Part shown: in pieces, positions 18,824-30,300 of the stretch
Position numbering within the stretch: position 1 is the first letter of the stretch
How the letters are laid out: each line of letters begins with the position of its first letter
Source of the DNA: Branchinecta lynchi
Lineage: Eukaryota; Arthropoda; Branchiopoda; Anostraca; Branchinectidae
DNA: 64,000 nt
Assembly (NCBI GenBank): GCA_023053575.1
Contig: JAKZAP010000017.1
Span: 4,223,501 to 4,287,500 of the forward strand
Direction of reading: 5' to 3'
The notes under the pieces: generated by a model
Told to the model about the DNA's origin: nothing
The model's database searches: none
Seen by the model: the letters and a program-made list of their open reading frames with translations, nothing else
Program-made: the position numbers and the translations under genes

Positions 18824-21800
18824 ATGATTCCAAACCGTGTTACCGGTCGGGGCCCTTTTGACTCCCCCCCGATCACCCCAAATATCATGGCGACTGAGGA
18901 TCCACCCCCACCCTACTCGACCTTTCATTCTGAAGCACCTTCTTTGGCCCCATTAAACTCCTTCCAGCCCATTAATCCTCCAGCAAGAACTTCTGAGCCT
19001 TCTACTCATTATTCCCAGTTTTCTGGCGTTTTTGCTCAGCCTTCAGCTGTCCTTTCACAGCCGCTTGTGACTAGCTCTCAGCTGCCAACGGTTTCGTCAC
19101 AGCACTTAGCTGTCCCCACACACTCTTTGCCCAACCAAACAGTGCCAGCTGTTTCGCAGCCTGCTCTGTCGCAGCCTGACCTGTTGGAGTTGATGAGTAA
19201 TGTTACTTCTTTACTTCAAAGATTTCAACTCTCTTCCCAAGGCCAAATTGATCCGAACCCAGCCACTTCGGCGTTTGATCCTTACCCCCAAAATCAATCC
19301 CAGCCGAATATTCATCCTCACAACTGGCATCATTACCCGTCCAATCCAGCGCCTTCACAGCCCATTCAGCCTGTTGGAACCCATTTGGCCCCCCATCATT
19401 TTTACCCCCAACCCTCCCAGTCCCACGACCCACGACCATCTAACTTCTTGGAAAGGCACCATCAGCAAATGCCAACATACCACTCAGTAGCAGATGTATC
19501 TTTGGCCCAAGTTCGACTTCGCTTGGAAATAGCCAAAGATATCCCTCAGTTTGATGGAGAGTCCGATCCAGTGGTTTGGCTCAAGACAGCCAAATCTAAG
19601 ATGCGATTTGTGGAGGTTAATGAGTGGGAAAGCCAGCTCATGATTTTGGAAAGCAGACTTTTACCACCTCTGTCTGCTTGGTCTGAAAATTTGAGTGTTT
19701 TTTCCAAGGTTTCGTGGGAAACGTTTGAGGCTGCCCTTTTGACGCGTTGTTCAGGCCGGGTTTCAGATCTGAAACTCGCGGAGGAAAGGGTAATATACAA
19801 CCCCGAGTTTATGTCGCCAGATCTTTACGGTGAACTTATTTTGAAATCGGTCAGCCTCCGATATGGGTACTCTGCTTTAGAGGCTTCAAGGCCAGAAGCA
19901 CTCAAGGTCTATATAGCTGAGTTTGTAAGGGGCCTACCAACCATTTATTTCGACGAGATCCGTAAAAGGCCCATCCGTTCCATCTCTGAGGGTATCGAAG
20001 TTTTGCGGAAGGTGAGCTTTGAGCGAACACAAAGACAATTGCATGAGCAGTCTTTGTCTCAAGCTAAGGTCGTAAATGCTCTAACGACCCAACCCACTAA
20101 TCCTAACCCGTTCATTCCCAAACCCCAATCACAGGATAACAGGTACTCCCCTCATGACAACCATCCTAGGGAAGGCAGCCATAATTATGTGCCACAACCT
20201 CAGAGCTTCGGTCAAGGCCAGTCTGAGTACAGGTCAAGGGCACAGAATTATGGCCAAGATCGCCAAAATAATCGACCGCGGTATAACAACTACACGCCTA
20301 GAGGTCCACAGCAGAACAACTTTAGGCCTAGACAATATCAGGGCTACGGATATCAGAGGAGCCAGGGTCCGCAGCAAGGGCACAATAACTATCGCTCGAC
20401 TCCCGCACCCATTCGCCAAGAATTGATGATGAATGGTGAACCAGTTTGCACCTTTTGTCTAAGGGTTGGTCACAGGGTTCAGTGGTGCCCTGACAAGAGT
20501 ATGGGTCGAAGTCAGGCTCCTTTAAATGTGAACGGGCGCAACCCAAGTGGGGTGGAGAATGTGCCCCAGATACCGATCACCAGCCAACCTCACCAATCCC
20601 AGAACTTCTTTCCCGGTTTACCGTCCCCCTCGTTGTCGTCCCTCCCTGCTTTAACCCCTTGTCTTGTATGTAGCCTTCGTCATACTTCCTGCCTCTCGTT
20701 CGTAGATTTGCATTTAGGTTCCCAGGTTGTCTCAACACTCTATGACACTGGAGCCGAATGCAACCTTATCAGTGAGAGCACAATGGAGGAGCTACCTCCA
20801 AGCTCAGTAGTCACGCGACGGCCTGTATCTTCAGCTGGAGCTACAACCCTTGCTGGACCACTACACATACTGGGTGAAGTACTGCTAACCTTTTCAATCC
20901 TTGGTAGAAACTGTTCTGATTGGTTCTTGATTGTCCCCAAGTTATGTTACCCTGCTTTGATTGGTCGCCCGTTTATCAGGTCGGTCGGTCTCATGTTTGA
21001 CCCCGTCACAGATGACTTATGGTTTCGTGATACTAAGGTTTTGGTTTCTGCACTGTCAGTGACTCCCTCGACTGCAACTGACTTGCTACTAACCCCCGGA
21101 CTTGACAAGACTATACTGACAGAGGGATGCCCGCTCTCCTTTGCCAGCCCTGACATTTCTGGTCCTCCTGTCGAGGAACCAGAACCTGAAGCGCCTCCTC
21201 GCATAATGATCAATCCGGTTTTCAGAACCCGGGTGAACCCCAAATCCTTTCGGCTAATTTCATGTCTTGTTAAAAATTTCCCAGAAGGCCAGGAAACGTT
21301 TATTGTAGAATCTGGAACCCCCGTTTCTCCTCCGTTGGTACGCGTATCTCCACCGTCCCCCCAAATTCCCTCCTCGCGATCTGACTCACCACCTTCTAGG
21401 CCTCTGTCGCCTGCGGACAATCGTAGTTCGCCGCATGTGCCCAATGACCCGCCGGCAGCTGAACTACGACTGTCTAATGATGGCGTCACGCCAGATAGTA
21501 GAAACGTTTTAGGGGGTGAAGCCCCAGACTCGTTCATTTTACAGGTGAGCCCATCTAACGGCTCCTGCGAACTGGTGTTCTCGCCTATTCTCGGCTCTAC
21601 TCGAGGATCCATGGACAGTAGCCACAGCCGGCCATCATCTTTTTCGAGGTTAAATTCAGACCTAGATGCGCACTCTGCACATTCTATTGGGCCTAGTGAT
21701 AATGATTCAGACAGTCCTGTAACTAACTCTCGTAGAATCTCAACCCCAAATACACAGTACAGGACTCCATTTCGACCAAATGACCCTACTCCGAATACCC

Positions 21801-22294
21801 CGGTTATCACAGCCAGCCGTTTTCGAGGCGCTCTTCGCTTAGAAGGGAACGATAGCCGTCTTTTCTACCAATTGGCATTTGATTCAGATTCAGGAGATAG
21901 TATTCAGTCAAATCAATCATCCCAGGCTTTAGCCCAGCCTTTAACTTCAACAACTTCTAATAATTCGGAATCTAACCTTAATGAATCCCCAATAAATCCG
22001 CCGGCTGCTTCTGTCCAACGCGACGAGTTCGAGCCGACGCCTACTTCGTCTTGGTATGGGACTCCCTTACCGTCCCCGACGCTGCGCGACCGACCCATCT
22101 TCATCCCTTCCCCATCCCCCCCTGAAGTCTTCAACGCTCCAGTCCTGCCTATCCCGACTACGGCAGCGTCTTTCGTCGACCCACCAACTTCTCCCATTCC
22201 GTCGACCTCCACCCAGCCCATTCCGGAGCTGCGACGTTCGGTCAGGCACCGCAACCCACCTGAGCGGTATGCCTCTCACGACCACAGACATTAG
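18824..22294 (+). CDS. Gag-protease polyprotein without RT or integrase
   Basis: 1156 codons. Residues 1-225 are Pro/Ser/Gln-rich. About 230-415 is a retrotransposon-gag capsid domain starting IPQFDGESDPVVWL. About 430-540 is Asn/Gln/Arg-rich. The CCHC knuckle CTFCLRVGHRVQWC is at 542-555. A retropepsin follows with DTGA at about 641 and LIGRPF at about 714 (the usual ILGRDFL position). Then come about 400 disordered Ser/Pro-rich residues, and the last 22 contain RRSVRHRNPPERY, a tail normally found after integrase in Ty3-type polyproteins. The normal pol core between protease and that tail is absent. The frame is intact, so virus-like particle proteins could be made. The start ATG is the first in frame; a later one is 16 codons in (MATEDPPPP). 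Confidence 0.9.
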   Translation: MIPNRVTGRGPFDSPPITPNIMATEDPPPPYSTFHSEAPSLAPLNSFQPINPPARTSEPSTHYSQFSGVFAQPSAVLSQPLVTSSQLPTVSSQHLAVPTHSLPNQTVPAVSQPALSQPDLLELMSNVTSLLQRFQLSSQGQIDPNPATSAFDPYPQNQSQPNIHPHNWHHYPSNPAPSQPIQPVGTHLAPHHFYPQPSQSHDPRPSNFLERHHQQMPTYHSVADVSLAQVRLRLEIAKDIPQFDGESDPVVWLKTAKSKMRFVEVNEWESQLMILESRLLPPLSAWSENLSVFSKVSWETFEAALLTRCSGRVSDLKLAEERVIYNPEFMSPDLYGELILKSVSLRYGYSALEASRPEALKVYIAEFVRGLPTIYFDEIRKRPIRSISEGIEVLRKVSFERTQRQLHEQSLSQAKVVNALTTQPTNPNPFIPKPQSQDNRYSPHDNHPREGSHNYVPQPQSFGQGQSEYRSRAQNYGQDRQNNRPRYNNYTPRGPQQNNFRPRQYQGYGYQRSQGPQQGHNNYRSTPAPIRQELMMNGEPVCTFCLRVGHRVQWCPDKSMGRSQAPLNVNGRNPSGVENVPQIPITSQPHQSQNFFPGLPSPSLSSLPALTPCLVCSLRHTSCLSFVDLHLGSQVVSTLYDTGAECNLISESTMEELPPSSVVTRRPVSSAGATTLAGPLHILGEVLLTFSILGRNCSDWFLIVPKLCYPALIGRPFIRSVGLMFDPVTDDLWFRDTKVLVSALSVTPSTATDLLLTPGLDKTILTEGCPLSFASPDISGPPVEEPEPEAPPRIMINPVFRTRVNPKSFRLISCLVKNFPEGQETFIVESGTPVSPPLVRVSPPSPQIPSSRSDSPPSRPLSPADNRSSPHVPNDPPAAELRLSNDGVTPDSRNVLGGEAPDSFILQVSPSNGSCELVFSPILGSTRGSMDSSHSRPSSFSRLNSDLDAHSAHSIGPSDNDSDSPVTNSRRISTPNTQYRTPFRPNDPTPNTPVITASRFRGALRLEGNDSRLFYQLAFDSDSGDSIQSNQSSQALAQPLTSTTSNNSESNLNESPINPPAASVQRDEFEPTPTSSWYGTPLPSPTLRDRPIFIPSPSPPEVFNAPVLPIPTTAASFVDPPTSPIPSTSTQPIPELRRSVRHRNPPERYASHDHRH

Positions 22295-24079
22295 ACCTGT
22301 CCCCCAGACACGGCGACATCTCCAACCCTGACGTGACATTTATACATTTCTGCGCCAATGCGCCATTTACTCCGCCAGCGGCATATATGCCTTTGCAGCC
22401 TGGCCGTTTTCAAACCCTCTACCCTGATGTGACACTGACATCTGATGTAAATAGTTTACCGTGATAGTTTCGCGTACCTGCGGCCACAATTCATAAGGCC
22501 TATCATGGCAGATTGCCTACTATTTTGTGTGTTTAGCATATTCGGCCAAGTTCGGCTCGGCTCTGTCCATACTCGCTTGTGTGCTTGACAAGCCGCCATT
22601 AGTGTTCCCTCTTTATACCACTTTAATGTTTGTACTGCCTGTGTGGCCGATTCTGTTCGGCTCAGTTCTATTCGCCTGTGTGGCCGATAAGCCACGAACA
22701 TCGTTTCTTTTGTGTTACGTTATGTACTGCCTGTGTGGCCTAGTTCGGTTCTCTTGTGATATTTGCCTGTGTGGTCGACTAGCCGTCGCTAGTGTTCCCT
22801 CCTTTTTATTATTTAATGTTTATGTACTGCCTGTGTGGCCGAGGCCGGTTTCGCCTAAATGTACAGTCCTTTGTTTTTCTGACAAGCTCAAGTTCAAGTT
22901 CCTTCTTTGTTGTTGCCTTTGTGGCTTATTTTTTTGCAAATTATGCCCTTCTGGCCAAGTATTTGCAGAGATTCATGATCTCATGATGGATTTTGTGGCA
23001 TTTTGTCACTGTTATATATATTATGTTTGTTATGTTGGCCTTCTGCCTCTATATCAATTTAACTTTGGCATTTTGCCGTTATATTAAATTAAGCCTTCTG
23101 CCATTATCCACTTTGGTCAATATTGTTTATTATTTATTTATATGAAGTTTTGTTGGACTTAGGAGTTTAGCACCTGTTAACCCCAAACTGGCATTCGGGT
23201 GGTTTTTCTTTTATTGGGTGGACATCGGGTGGTATAATTATTTTCGTATCTTTTATATACGAAGAATCTGACCAATTCTTTCTTTTTTTTCACTTTTATA
23301 GAATTCACTTAACATTACATAAAATTAATTAAACTTTAAAAACAATCCCCTGTTCCTTTCTTTTTATTGTCCCCTGAGGGTGGATCAGTACGCGGTACAT
23401 CAGCAGCCCAGCGCAACTTCGGCCATTTCCAGCAGCCCAGCGCAAATCCAGCATAAGCAGCACCATTTCCATCACCTCCAGCCTTAGACAATATCAGCTC
23501 CAGCCTAAACCAACATCATCATATCCAGCGCCTGAATCAACATCGTCCTATCCAGCGCCCGTACCAGCTCTGCGACGCACATCTCGCCAGAGTACGCTCC
23601 ACCTGCCCAGCCAACTCGCAGTCTTCGGCCACCTAATTAACCAGCTCCAGCTTTAACCACCATCTTTCCCGCTTGCTTATGCAACATCACCATCCACCAT
23701 CTACACCGTTCCAGCGCAACACCAGCACCATCCGCTTTTGCCATACCGGTACCAGCTAACAGCTCCACCTGTTCACCAACATCTTCCCCGCCTGCAAGAC
23801 CACCCATCGCCTATGCCGCTCCAGCAACACCAACACCATCCGCTTTTGCTATGCCCGTACCAGCTGACCCCTCAAACCACAAAGCTGACGAACCACCATG
23901 CCGACTCTACATCGCCACTCCACCCTCTTGTATTTCTCTAAACTTTAAAAATAATATATTTTAATTTGGGTCTAAGGTCAGATTTATGTAACATTTATGG
24001 TTAACTTTTAGCAGATGGATGCCAAAAGTTTGTTAATCTGGTGCTTAACTTTTAAGTCCGTGGGTCACGGACTCAATAT
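22295..24079 (+). other. LTR element 3' non-coding region with two repeat blocks
   Basis: No RT, integrase or env motif in any frame. 22540-22900 has irregular copies of TGCCTGTGTGGCC followed by TTCGG or GATAAGCC; the hydrophobic 186-codon frame there is made by this repeat. 23396-23930 is C-rich with repeated CCAGC and 'caccatccgcttttgc.at.cc.gtaccagct' units. These blocks may replace the missing pol segment. Confidence 0.7.
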
Positions 24080-24091
24080 GGAGGGGAGGTA
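24080..24091 (+). promoter_or_regulatory. Polypurine tract
   Basis: GGAGGGGAGG followed by TA lies directly before the 3' LTR start at 24092. This is the expected site and composition for plus-strand priming and confirms the plus orientation of the element. Confidence 0.9.
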
Positions 24092-24670
24092 TGTTACGGT
24101 GATGCCATCTGCATTCCGTACGTTTTCCTTATGCCGCCGCTAGGCAGCGTTACTCCCTTCCATTGCCTGTGTCTTTTATCTTTTATACCGTCGCGGCCAC
24201 TCTTTCGTATTACTTATTAACTCTCTGGCCACGCCGGGTGTGAGTCACCTTCTTCTAAAGACTTCTTTCCCGGTTCCCGGCCGGGTAACAACTCTTTTCA
24301 CTTAAAGATTGTTCTTTTGTAAGTACATCTATTAATAAAACCTTTTGTTTACTTACGGACCATAGGTCACTTCTATGAGTCTTTGTTAAGCTCCTTAGAG
24401 TGGGCTGGCCTGTAAGGCCTAGTGTATGATGGGTGGTTGATAACCTGTTTTGTGTTCGGTATGCAAACCATAGTGTGAATCGACCAGGGGAATCCATAAT
24501 GAACCCGTGAAGTTCTGCACGTGTAGTAGGCCACCAACGCCCTAGGCCATCCTGACTCCGATGATTGTTTACCTGGACATTTACCATCTTATGTCCGGCT
24601 TACTACACCCCTCGCCATAACATCAGGTTTGAGAGTGCAAACTCCATATACAAATACAGTCATCGTAACA
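24092..24670 (+). repeat. 3' LTR (579 bp)
   Basis: Same length and near-identical to 16286-16864. It ends TAACA and is followed by TAGA, the target duplication, then the LINE RT coding sequence (minus strand). The 24-codon tail VTMTVFVYGVCTL on the minus-strand LINE frame is LTR sequence read by accident. Confidence 0.95.
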
Positions 24671-26045
24671 TAGAGACTAGCAATTTGGTCTGCTACATGC
24701 GAATCATCTCTGGCGTCATCCCGTAGGATGTAACCAAGGTAACGGAAATTTGAGATGTACTCAATGCGTCGACCTGATAGTAAAACATTTAATTTCGGTA
24801 GCTTATGCCGCTTGTTATTAAAAACCATCGCAAAAGAGCACTCCACTGCGAAAGAATCACAAATCTTTAGGAGTTGATTCAGGCCGAACACACTGGGCGC
24901 TAGTACTACAAGGTCGTCCGCAAAGAGTATGTGGTTGAAACACTTACCCCCAATATAACAACCAAAGCTAGACGTCGACAGACGCTTTGATAGGCTATCA
25001 ATGTACACTGCATACAGGAGCGGGGACAGAACACCACCTTGCCTTAAACCATTAAATAAATTAAATGTGTCACTAATTACTGACCCCCATCGTACACAGA
25101 ATTTCTGTTTCTGGAACCAAAAAGCAAGTAATCTCACATAAGGGGGAGGTACACCTCTACTCTTTAATATTTTCAGCATTTTATAATGGTTAACGCGGTC
25201 GAATGCTTTAGTGGAATCAATGAAACAGCAGAAAACCGGGGAGGAAAAAAACATGAAATATTCAACGATGCACTTTAACAGAAAAACAGCAAAATCTACA
25301 CCGGCACCTTTCTTGAAACCAAATTGATAAGAAGAAGTACCAAGCCAATCAGCAGTTTTGGAAGCAATACATTTTTCGAATACCTTGGAAATTAATGTAG
25401 CAAGCGCAATCGGCCTGTAATTGTCCGAAGAAGTCAGGTCACCCGCTCGGTTTTTTGGTATTGGAACAAGTATCACCTTCATAATACTATCAGGAACAAT
25501 TCCGTGGACTAGAAAAGCATTAAAAAGACTCGCCAAAATCATTGACTTCTTTTCCGATGCAAATTTCAGGTGTCGAGCACTTATTCCGTCACCACCACCG
25601 CATTTATTTATATCAAGCTCACGAATGAATTTATCAACCAAAGATTCATTGATAAGTTCGCAAGTCCCTCCACAATCCACCTGACCAAAAGAAGAACAAT
25701 CACTACTCACACTCTTAAATAGTTTTTCAAACTTCAACTTCCATAGCTGCGCAATATCACCATCACCACTAGCACCATCAACCTGGTTGGAGATTACTGT
25801 CTTTACATTCAAAATTTTTCTTATTTTCACCCAAAAATCTTTTGTGCATCCTCTAAGGAGCGACTCCGCTAGTCCCTCTTCTTTTAGTCGATCATTAGAA
25901 GCCCTGCAATCCCTTAACTGATTTTTAAACAGTGACCTCATACTTTTCATTTTATCAAACCCAGCATTCACCCAACATAAAAACGCACAACGTGACTTTA
26001 TATAAGTGTCTCGGGGGTAAGTGTTCCAACCGGGAATAGTAGAAA
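24671..26045 (-). CDS. LINE reverse transcriptase, main part
   Basis: Minus-strand frame with the linker FDKMKSMRSLFKNQLRD, then RT motifs: INKCGGGDGISARHLK, VILVPIPKN, NYRPIALATLISKVFEK, YQFGFKKGAGVDFA, CFIDSTKAFDRVNH (motif A), NGLRQGGVLSPLLYAVY (motif B), FNHILFADDLVVLAP (motif C), LSGRRIEYISNFRYLG. It stops at 24671 only because the LTR element is inserted; the protein continues at 16285. A frameshift near 26045 separates it from the endonuclease end at 26046-26416. All catalytic Asp are present. Confidence 0.92.
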
Positions 26046-26448
26046 AAACCACGACGCTCAGAATGCAGCCTTTTAGGCGGGATCGATTTAGCTGAAGACC
26101 GCTTCAGCACTTCACAAAAAAGTTGAAACAGCTGTAGAATCAGTAACACATGACTAGGCCTAGAACAATTGAAATCTGTACATCGGAGGGCCTCACAATC
26201 AATATCAATCTCATCAAATCCTTCACGAGTAAGAGTTAAATAATTTAACTTCTGCTCAGGGTTTGCAGAATCCCAATCGGGCGACAGCCCAACCGATCCA
26301 AAAACCGCATATTCCGCAGCTTTTACAAGAGGCGGGACTCCAACAATAAACACAAGATTAAAAAACAGAGGCAAGTGATCTGGACCAAATTCGTAACCTA
26401 CTGAAAGGTCAGACACTCGATTTCTAAGATTTGACGATAAAACACCAT
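26046..26448 (-). pseudogene. LINE endonuclease C-terminal end (truncated)
   Basis: Minus-strand frame with VSDLSVGYEFGPDHLPLFFNLVF, the last APE endonuclease motif (x-DH-x-P), followed by linker sequence with ILQLFQLFCEVLKRSSAKSIPPK. The N-terminal three quarters of the endonuclease are missing because the LINE is 5'-truncated at 26453. It changes frame near 26045 into the RT. Confidence 0.8.
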
Positions 26449-26453
26449 GGTCC

Positions 26454-27370
26454 AGTTCAAAAGTTGACTTTTTTGTCGTAGGCCAACTTTTTAATTAAAC
26501 TCTTATTTCTTTAGCAACGAGAGAGCTTTTAAAGCTTAAAGAGTCACATCTGATTTCATTTATCTTCCTCACTCCCAAGTGTAAGAAACATAATGATAAA
26601 CTCAGCTGAACTCACAAACAGAAACGGGTAGAAAAAATAGATGGCAGCACTTTCGGACCCGTGGGAAAATGACACTTTTTTTATTCTGTAGATTTTTCTA
26701 TCTATCACTCAAAGAAGATGCGCTCATCGAGGGCTACCGAATGCTGTTGAAAAAAAAATTCTGTCTGTATTAGTTCAAAATTTGACTTTTTTGCTGTAGG
26801 CCAACTGTCTAATTTCACCATCAGCAAAGGAGCAAAGCAAAGGATTAGCTCTAATTTCACCACCAGCAAAGGAGCAAAGGATAAGCTCTAATTTCTTTAG
26901 CAATGAGAGAACTTTTGAAGTTTACGAGGCCCATCTGATTTCATTTATCTTCCTCACTCCCAAGTGTAAGAAATAGAATGGTAGACTCAGCTGAAATCAC
27001 AAACAGAAACGGGTAGAAACAATAGATGGCAGCACTTTCGGACCCGTGGTAAAATGAAATGTATTGGCTGTGGGGCCAGGGAACTGCCGCACATATTTCA
27101 CACTTATAGTTTTTAGTCCATCTTCAGTTTAAAACTGGTGTTTGTCTGCTTGCCTGCTAGAACGGAGCTTTCCACTCGAAAGCAGAAACATGGTTTGATG
27201 GAACGAAAGTTTAGCTGCATAACTTCAGATAGTCCTCTCTGACATACGCTATACAGCTCCCCTTTAGTTCGCATACTGTAGGCTGTGGCTCAATTACAAG
27301 CAAAAACCATCCTTTTTGGCCGAGTTCTACGGACCTTTCCAAAATGTAATGACATATTCATGAATCCGGC
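26454..27370 (-). repeat. Element E, proximal part, with internal duplication
   Basis: The reverse complement matches 62705-63330: GGATTCATGAATATG, ACATTACATTTTGGAAA, GTCCGTAGAACT, ACCATGTTTCTGCTTTCGAG, GGCCCCACAGCC, GTGCTGCCATCTATT and AGTTGGCCTAC all recur in order. The last ~280 bp is present twice (26770-27050 and 26454-26705). A 37-41-bp tandem pair (AATTTCACCA..AGCAAAGGAG) sits at 26811-26889. It breaks off at 26454 where the LINE was inserted and continues at 15818. Confidence 0.85.
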
Positions 27371-30300
27371 CAAGGTCCACACTTTCAGTAAGAACTGCAC
27401 AGGTTAGATCCTTACTACTTTCTGAGAATAAGCAGAAATCCAGGTACTAGGAAAAAAATAAATAAGAATTTCAGTTGAGATACTGTCATATTTCGCTGAA
27501 AAAGTTGAAGCCAAGAAGAAGCGCCTGAACGAAAATCAAAACGACCCAGATGTGCAATAGATGGTGTCAAGTTGACCAGCTGACTGAAAGTTTGAAGGCT
27601 AATTTGAATTAATGACTGTGCTTAAAAGCACAATATCCCAGAATAGTTAGTGAATGTTGTGAAACTTGCACCCTTTTTTTCCGTACCGACAGACCCCCTA
27701 ACAAGGAGCACTGCTAAACAAGGGACGTAAAACTTAGGAAATTATGAAAAATTCCCATAAAATGACGTAGATTAATCAAGTCTATATTAGTTAGTTTTGG
27801 ATAGCCTTAAAAAGTTAAATCCAAAGATGTAAACGCCTTTGTGATAGCTCCCATTGTTGTGAATTTTAAAACCGAAATATTTTAAAATGGAAACGGTAAA
27901 AAGCAAAACTACGAAATTGGAAACTGAGGTTGCACCCTGTCATTGACGAAGTAGGTGACCTTGGCCCTGTTCAAAGTATCAAACAGTTTATTAGTCAGGT
28001 CGTAAGGCAGGAATAATCTGGTAACTGATGTGAAGTCGATTGTGTGAAAATACCATGTATTACAACTTTTAAGTGAATTTTTAACTGTTGAAATCGTAAA
28101 AGTATGGATACCTGTGTCATTTTAATCAATTTTTCAGAACTTTTAACGAATCCGATCTAATAACTTTTTTTGTACTGTGTAGCAGTAGAAGATGTTGAGA
28201 CTGGGTTTTTCTTCCCCGTTTGCTCCACATTAGAATCAGAGATTTAGATCTTGCTGCCTTAAGTTCTACACTGAACTACGCTCCCAGATCGCCAGAATCA
28301 ACTTTCGTGATCCAGCCAGTCCTGGGGCATATTGAAGGGTATCATGGCTGGAACAGCAAAGGCACAGTTTGACGAACTTTCCAATTTCATGCTGGTTCTG
28401 TACTCACTTCCTCATTCCAGCGCAGCATATGAGCACCAGTTTCCTCTTTTTGAAAAAAAGAAGATTCAGACTGGACTGTCTGTCTGGTGCTGAAAATAAC
28501 CGGAAACAGCCATGAGTGGGTCATGCCTGAAATTGTGCACCGCAATTTTCCAAATTGTCAGCCATAATTCTAGACCTCAGGATCTTAAGATTATAGCCTT
28601 TTCGTGAATAATTCATGACTGTGATGATATGTTTTATAGATGTTTAACTGCTGGCCTACTATAATCGACGTGGACTGATGTGACAATCCTGCCTGTATAA
28701 TATAGGAGTAGCAGGACTGGACTCGAACTTTTCTTTCAGGTCTAATGATTTTAGTGGAGCATGAACTAACGTTCACGGAGAAAATCTATTCAGGAGAAAC
28801 AGACACTGCTGGGCGAGAAAAAAAAAATTTGATTTCCGTAGTGACTGTTTGGTCAAGACATTCAGACCTGGAAGCCAGATATTCCTAAAACTTAGCACAC
28901 GTATTGATGACCAAGCATACAGCTAGATTCCAAGTTTTCTAGTTCCTAGATCTTAATGTTGCAAGTTTTCATCCGGCAGAATGTCTACAATCGAAAAGGA
29001 TAAAGTTTAACTAACTGCAAAGTCGATCAAGTCCTTTTTTCGATATTCTTTTGTTGTTGTGTTTTCAACGCTGGGGAACCTTTGATGATGTGATGTAGAA
29101 AAGGCATACTTTTGCCAGTATTTTATTAGCTCTTTAATGATCGGATAAGGCAAGGAAAGAATGAAATGACACTCTCTCTTCGATCGTGACAAACACAGTT
29201 TACTTTAAGAAAGATGTTGACTTCTCCCAGGGTAAAACTACAATTAAAAAACATGCAAAAGCTGCTCTTCGCACTACCAGCGAGAAGGCGTGGTTTTCGT
29301 CCGAAGGATTCCTTAATTGCTGCTAATTTCACAGACAAATCTGTTGAAGAAAGTCTTTTAGGTATTCAGACTAGTCTTATTTGATTCTTAGTCGAGCATT
29401 ACCTGCCTTACAGCTTGTCATAAAACGTTGTGAACTAACGCAACTGGGTAGAATTTTTTGCTGACATGACAAACACGATGATGAATGCACGATGATTCCA
29501 TTAAAACGGAAGGTAAACCCGATTGAATTTCTTAAATAACTGGACTGTTTCAGTGTATAACTGTCTGTAATGTTTCTGGATTCAGTTGCGTTACTTCAGG
29601 ACTGCTCCCCCATCAATTACCCGCAGGTGTGAACGGGTTTCATCAAATTGTTTGCTGGAAGAAGAAGAAGAAATGAAATATAAAAAATGACTTCTGAAAG
29701 GAAATTTTGCGAAATCTAAATAGACACGAAAGTCCCACCTTTGTTTTGTCTCAGGCATATAAATTTAGTTCCTCCCGTTTCCTGTGTGAGCAGCATTTCG
29801 ATGTCTGTTCAAGTATGTTACAACAGTCATCAGCTACAAGGGTGGATTTCGAAAAGGACTAGATTAGTTTATCGTTCCATCATTTCACTTGAGTCAGATC
29901 ACATACATTATATACATTATATTGCATTGCATACATACATTATATTGTCAGGTCTACCTCAGGCCCTGGCCAAAGTACACCTTTGCTTGACCATTATTAT
30001 TGCAGTAGACCTGTTGAAGCTGCTGCTGGTATAGTCGATGCCAGCATTGATGCTGAAAAAGATGATTCGGGAATAGGGCAAGTATATTAATAGGCTTGTG
30101 ATGTTTGTCCTGTCAAAGACCTTCCCTTCCTAAGTGACCCAGATGTCATTACTTTTTGATAAAGTTAAAAAAAAACAAATAAAAATCCAAGGTAGTCTAA
30201 TACTTTGTTTTATGACCCCTCCACTTCAGCCATTTCTAGACCAATTATGTGGTGCTTTTGATGTATCCATACTTTAATCTTTAATTAACCCTTGCCCCAC

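Larger units (their letters stand above)
16286..24670 (+). mobile_element. Young LTR retrotransposon encoding only gag-protease
   Basis: Two 579-bp direct LTRs (16286-16864, 24092-24670) start TGTTACGG and end TAACA. The element is flanked by the 4-bp duplication TAGA (16282-16285, 24671-24674). A primer site follows the 5' LTR and a polypurine tract precedes the 3' LTR, giving plus orientation. The internal 7.2 kb carries one long frame (18824-22294) with gag, zinc knuckle and aspartic protease; no RT, RNase H or integrase motif was found in any frame. LTRs differ at about 2 positions, so insertion is recent. It would need enzymes from another element to move. Confidence 0.93.
15819..26453 (-). 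mobile_element. LINE inserted in element E and split by an LTR element
   Basis: A minus-strand, 5'-truncated LINE. Its 5' end is at 26453, where element E sequence ('...cttttgaact') stops, and its 3' end, with a TTCA-like tail, is at 15819, where element E resumes ('aatacagat...'). The uninterrupted copy of E at 63300-63370 shows what lay there before. Without the inserted LTR element (16286-24670 plus one TAGA) it is about 2.25 kb: the end of the endonuclease, RT, and the C-terminus. Same family as the LINE at 4450-5525. Confidence 0.9.

Noticed and set aside
20947..21810. 287-codon minus-strand frame inside the gag-protease ORF
   Set aside because: Antisense shadow of the Ser/Pro-rich region, Gly/Arg/Ser-rich, with no motif.
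22527..23087. Hydrophobic, Cys-rich 186-codon frame after gag, considered as a possible env
   Set aside because: It is generated by irregular TGCCTGTGTGGCC repeats; there is no signal peptide, furin site or fusion-peptide pattern, and the hydrophobic parts follow the repeat period.
26454..27370. Element E as a host gene remnant
   Set aside because: It matches 62705-63330 along its length in reverse orientation but has no consistent open frame in either copy, so it is a non-coding repeat.
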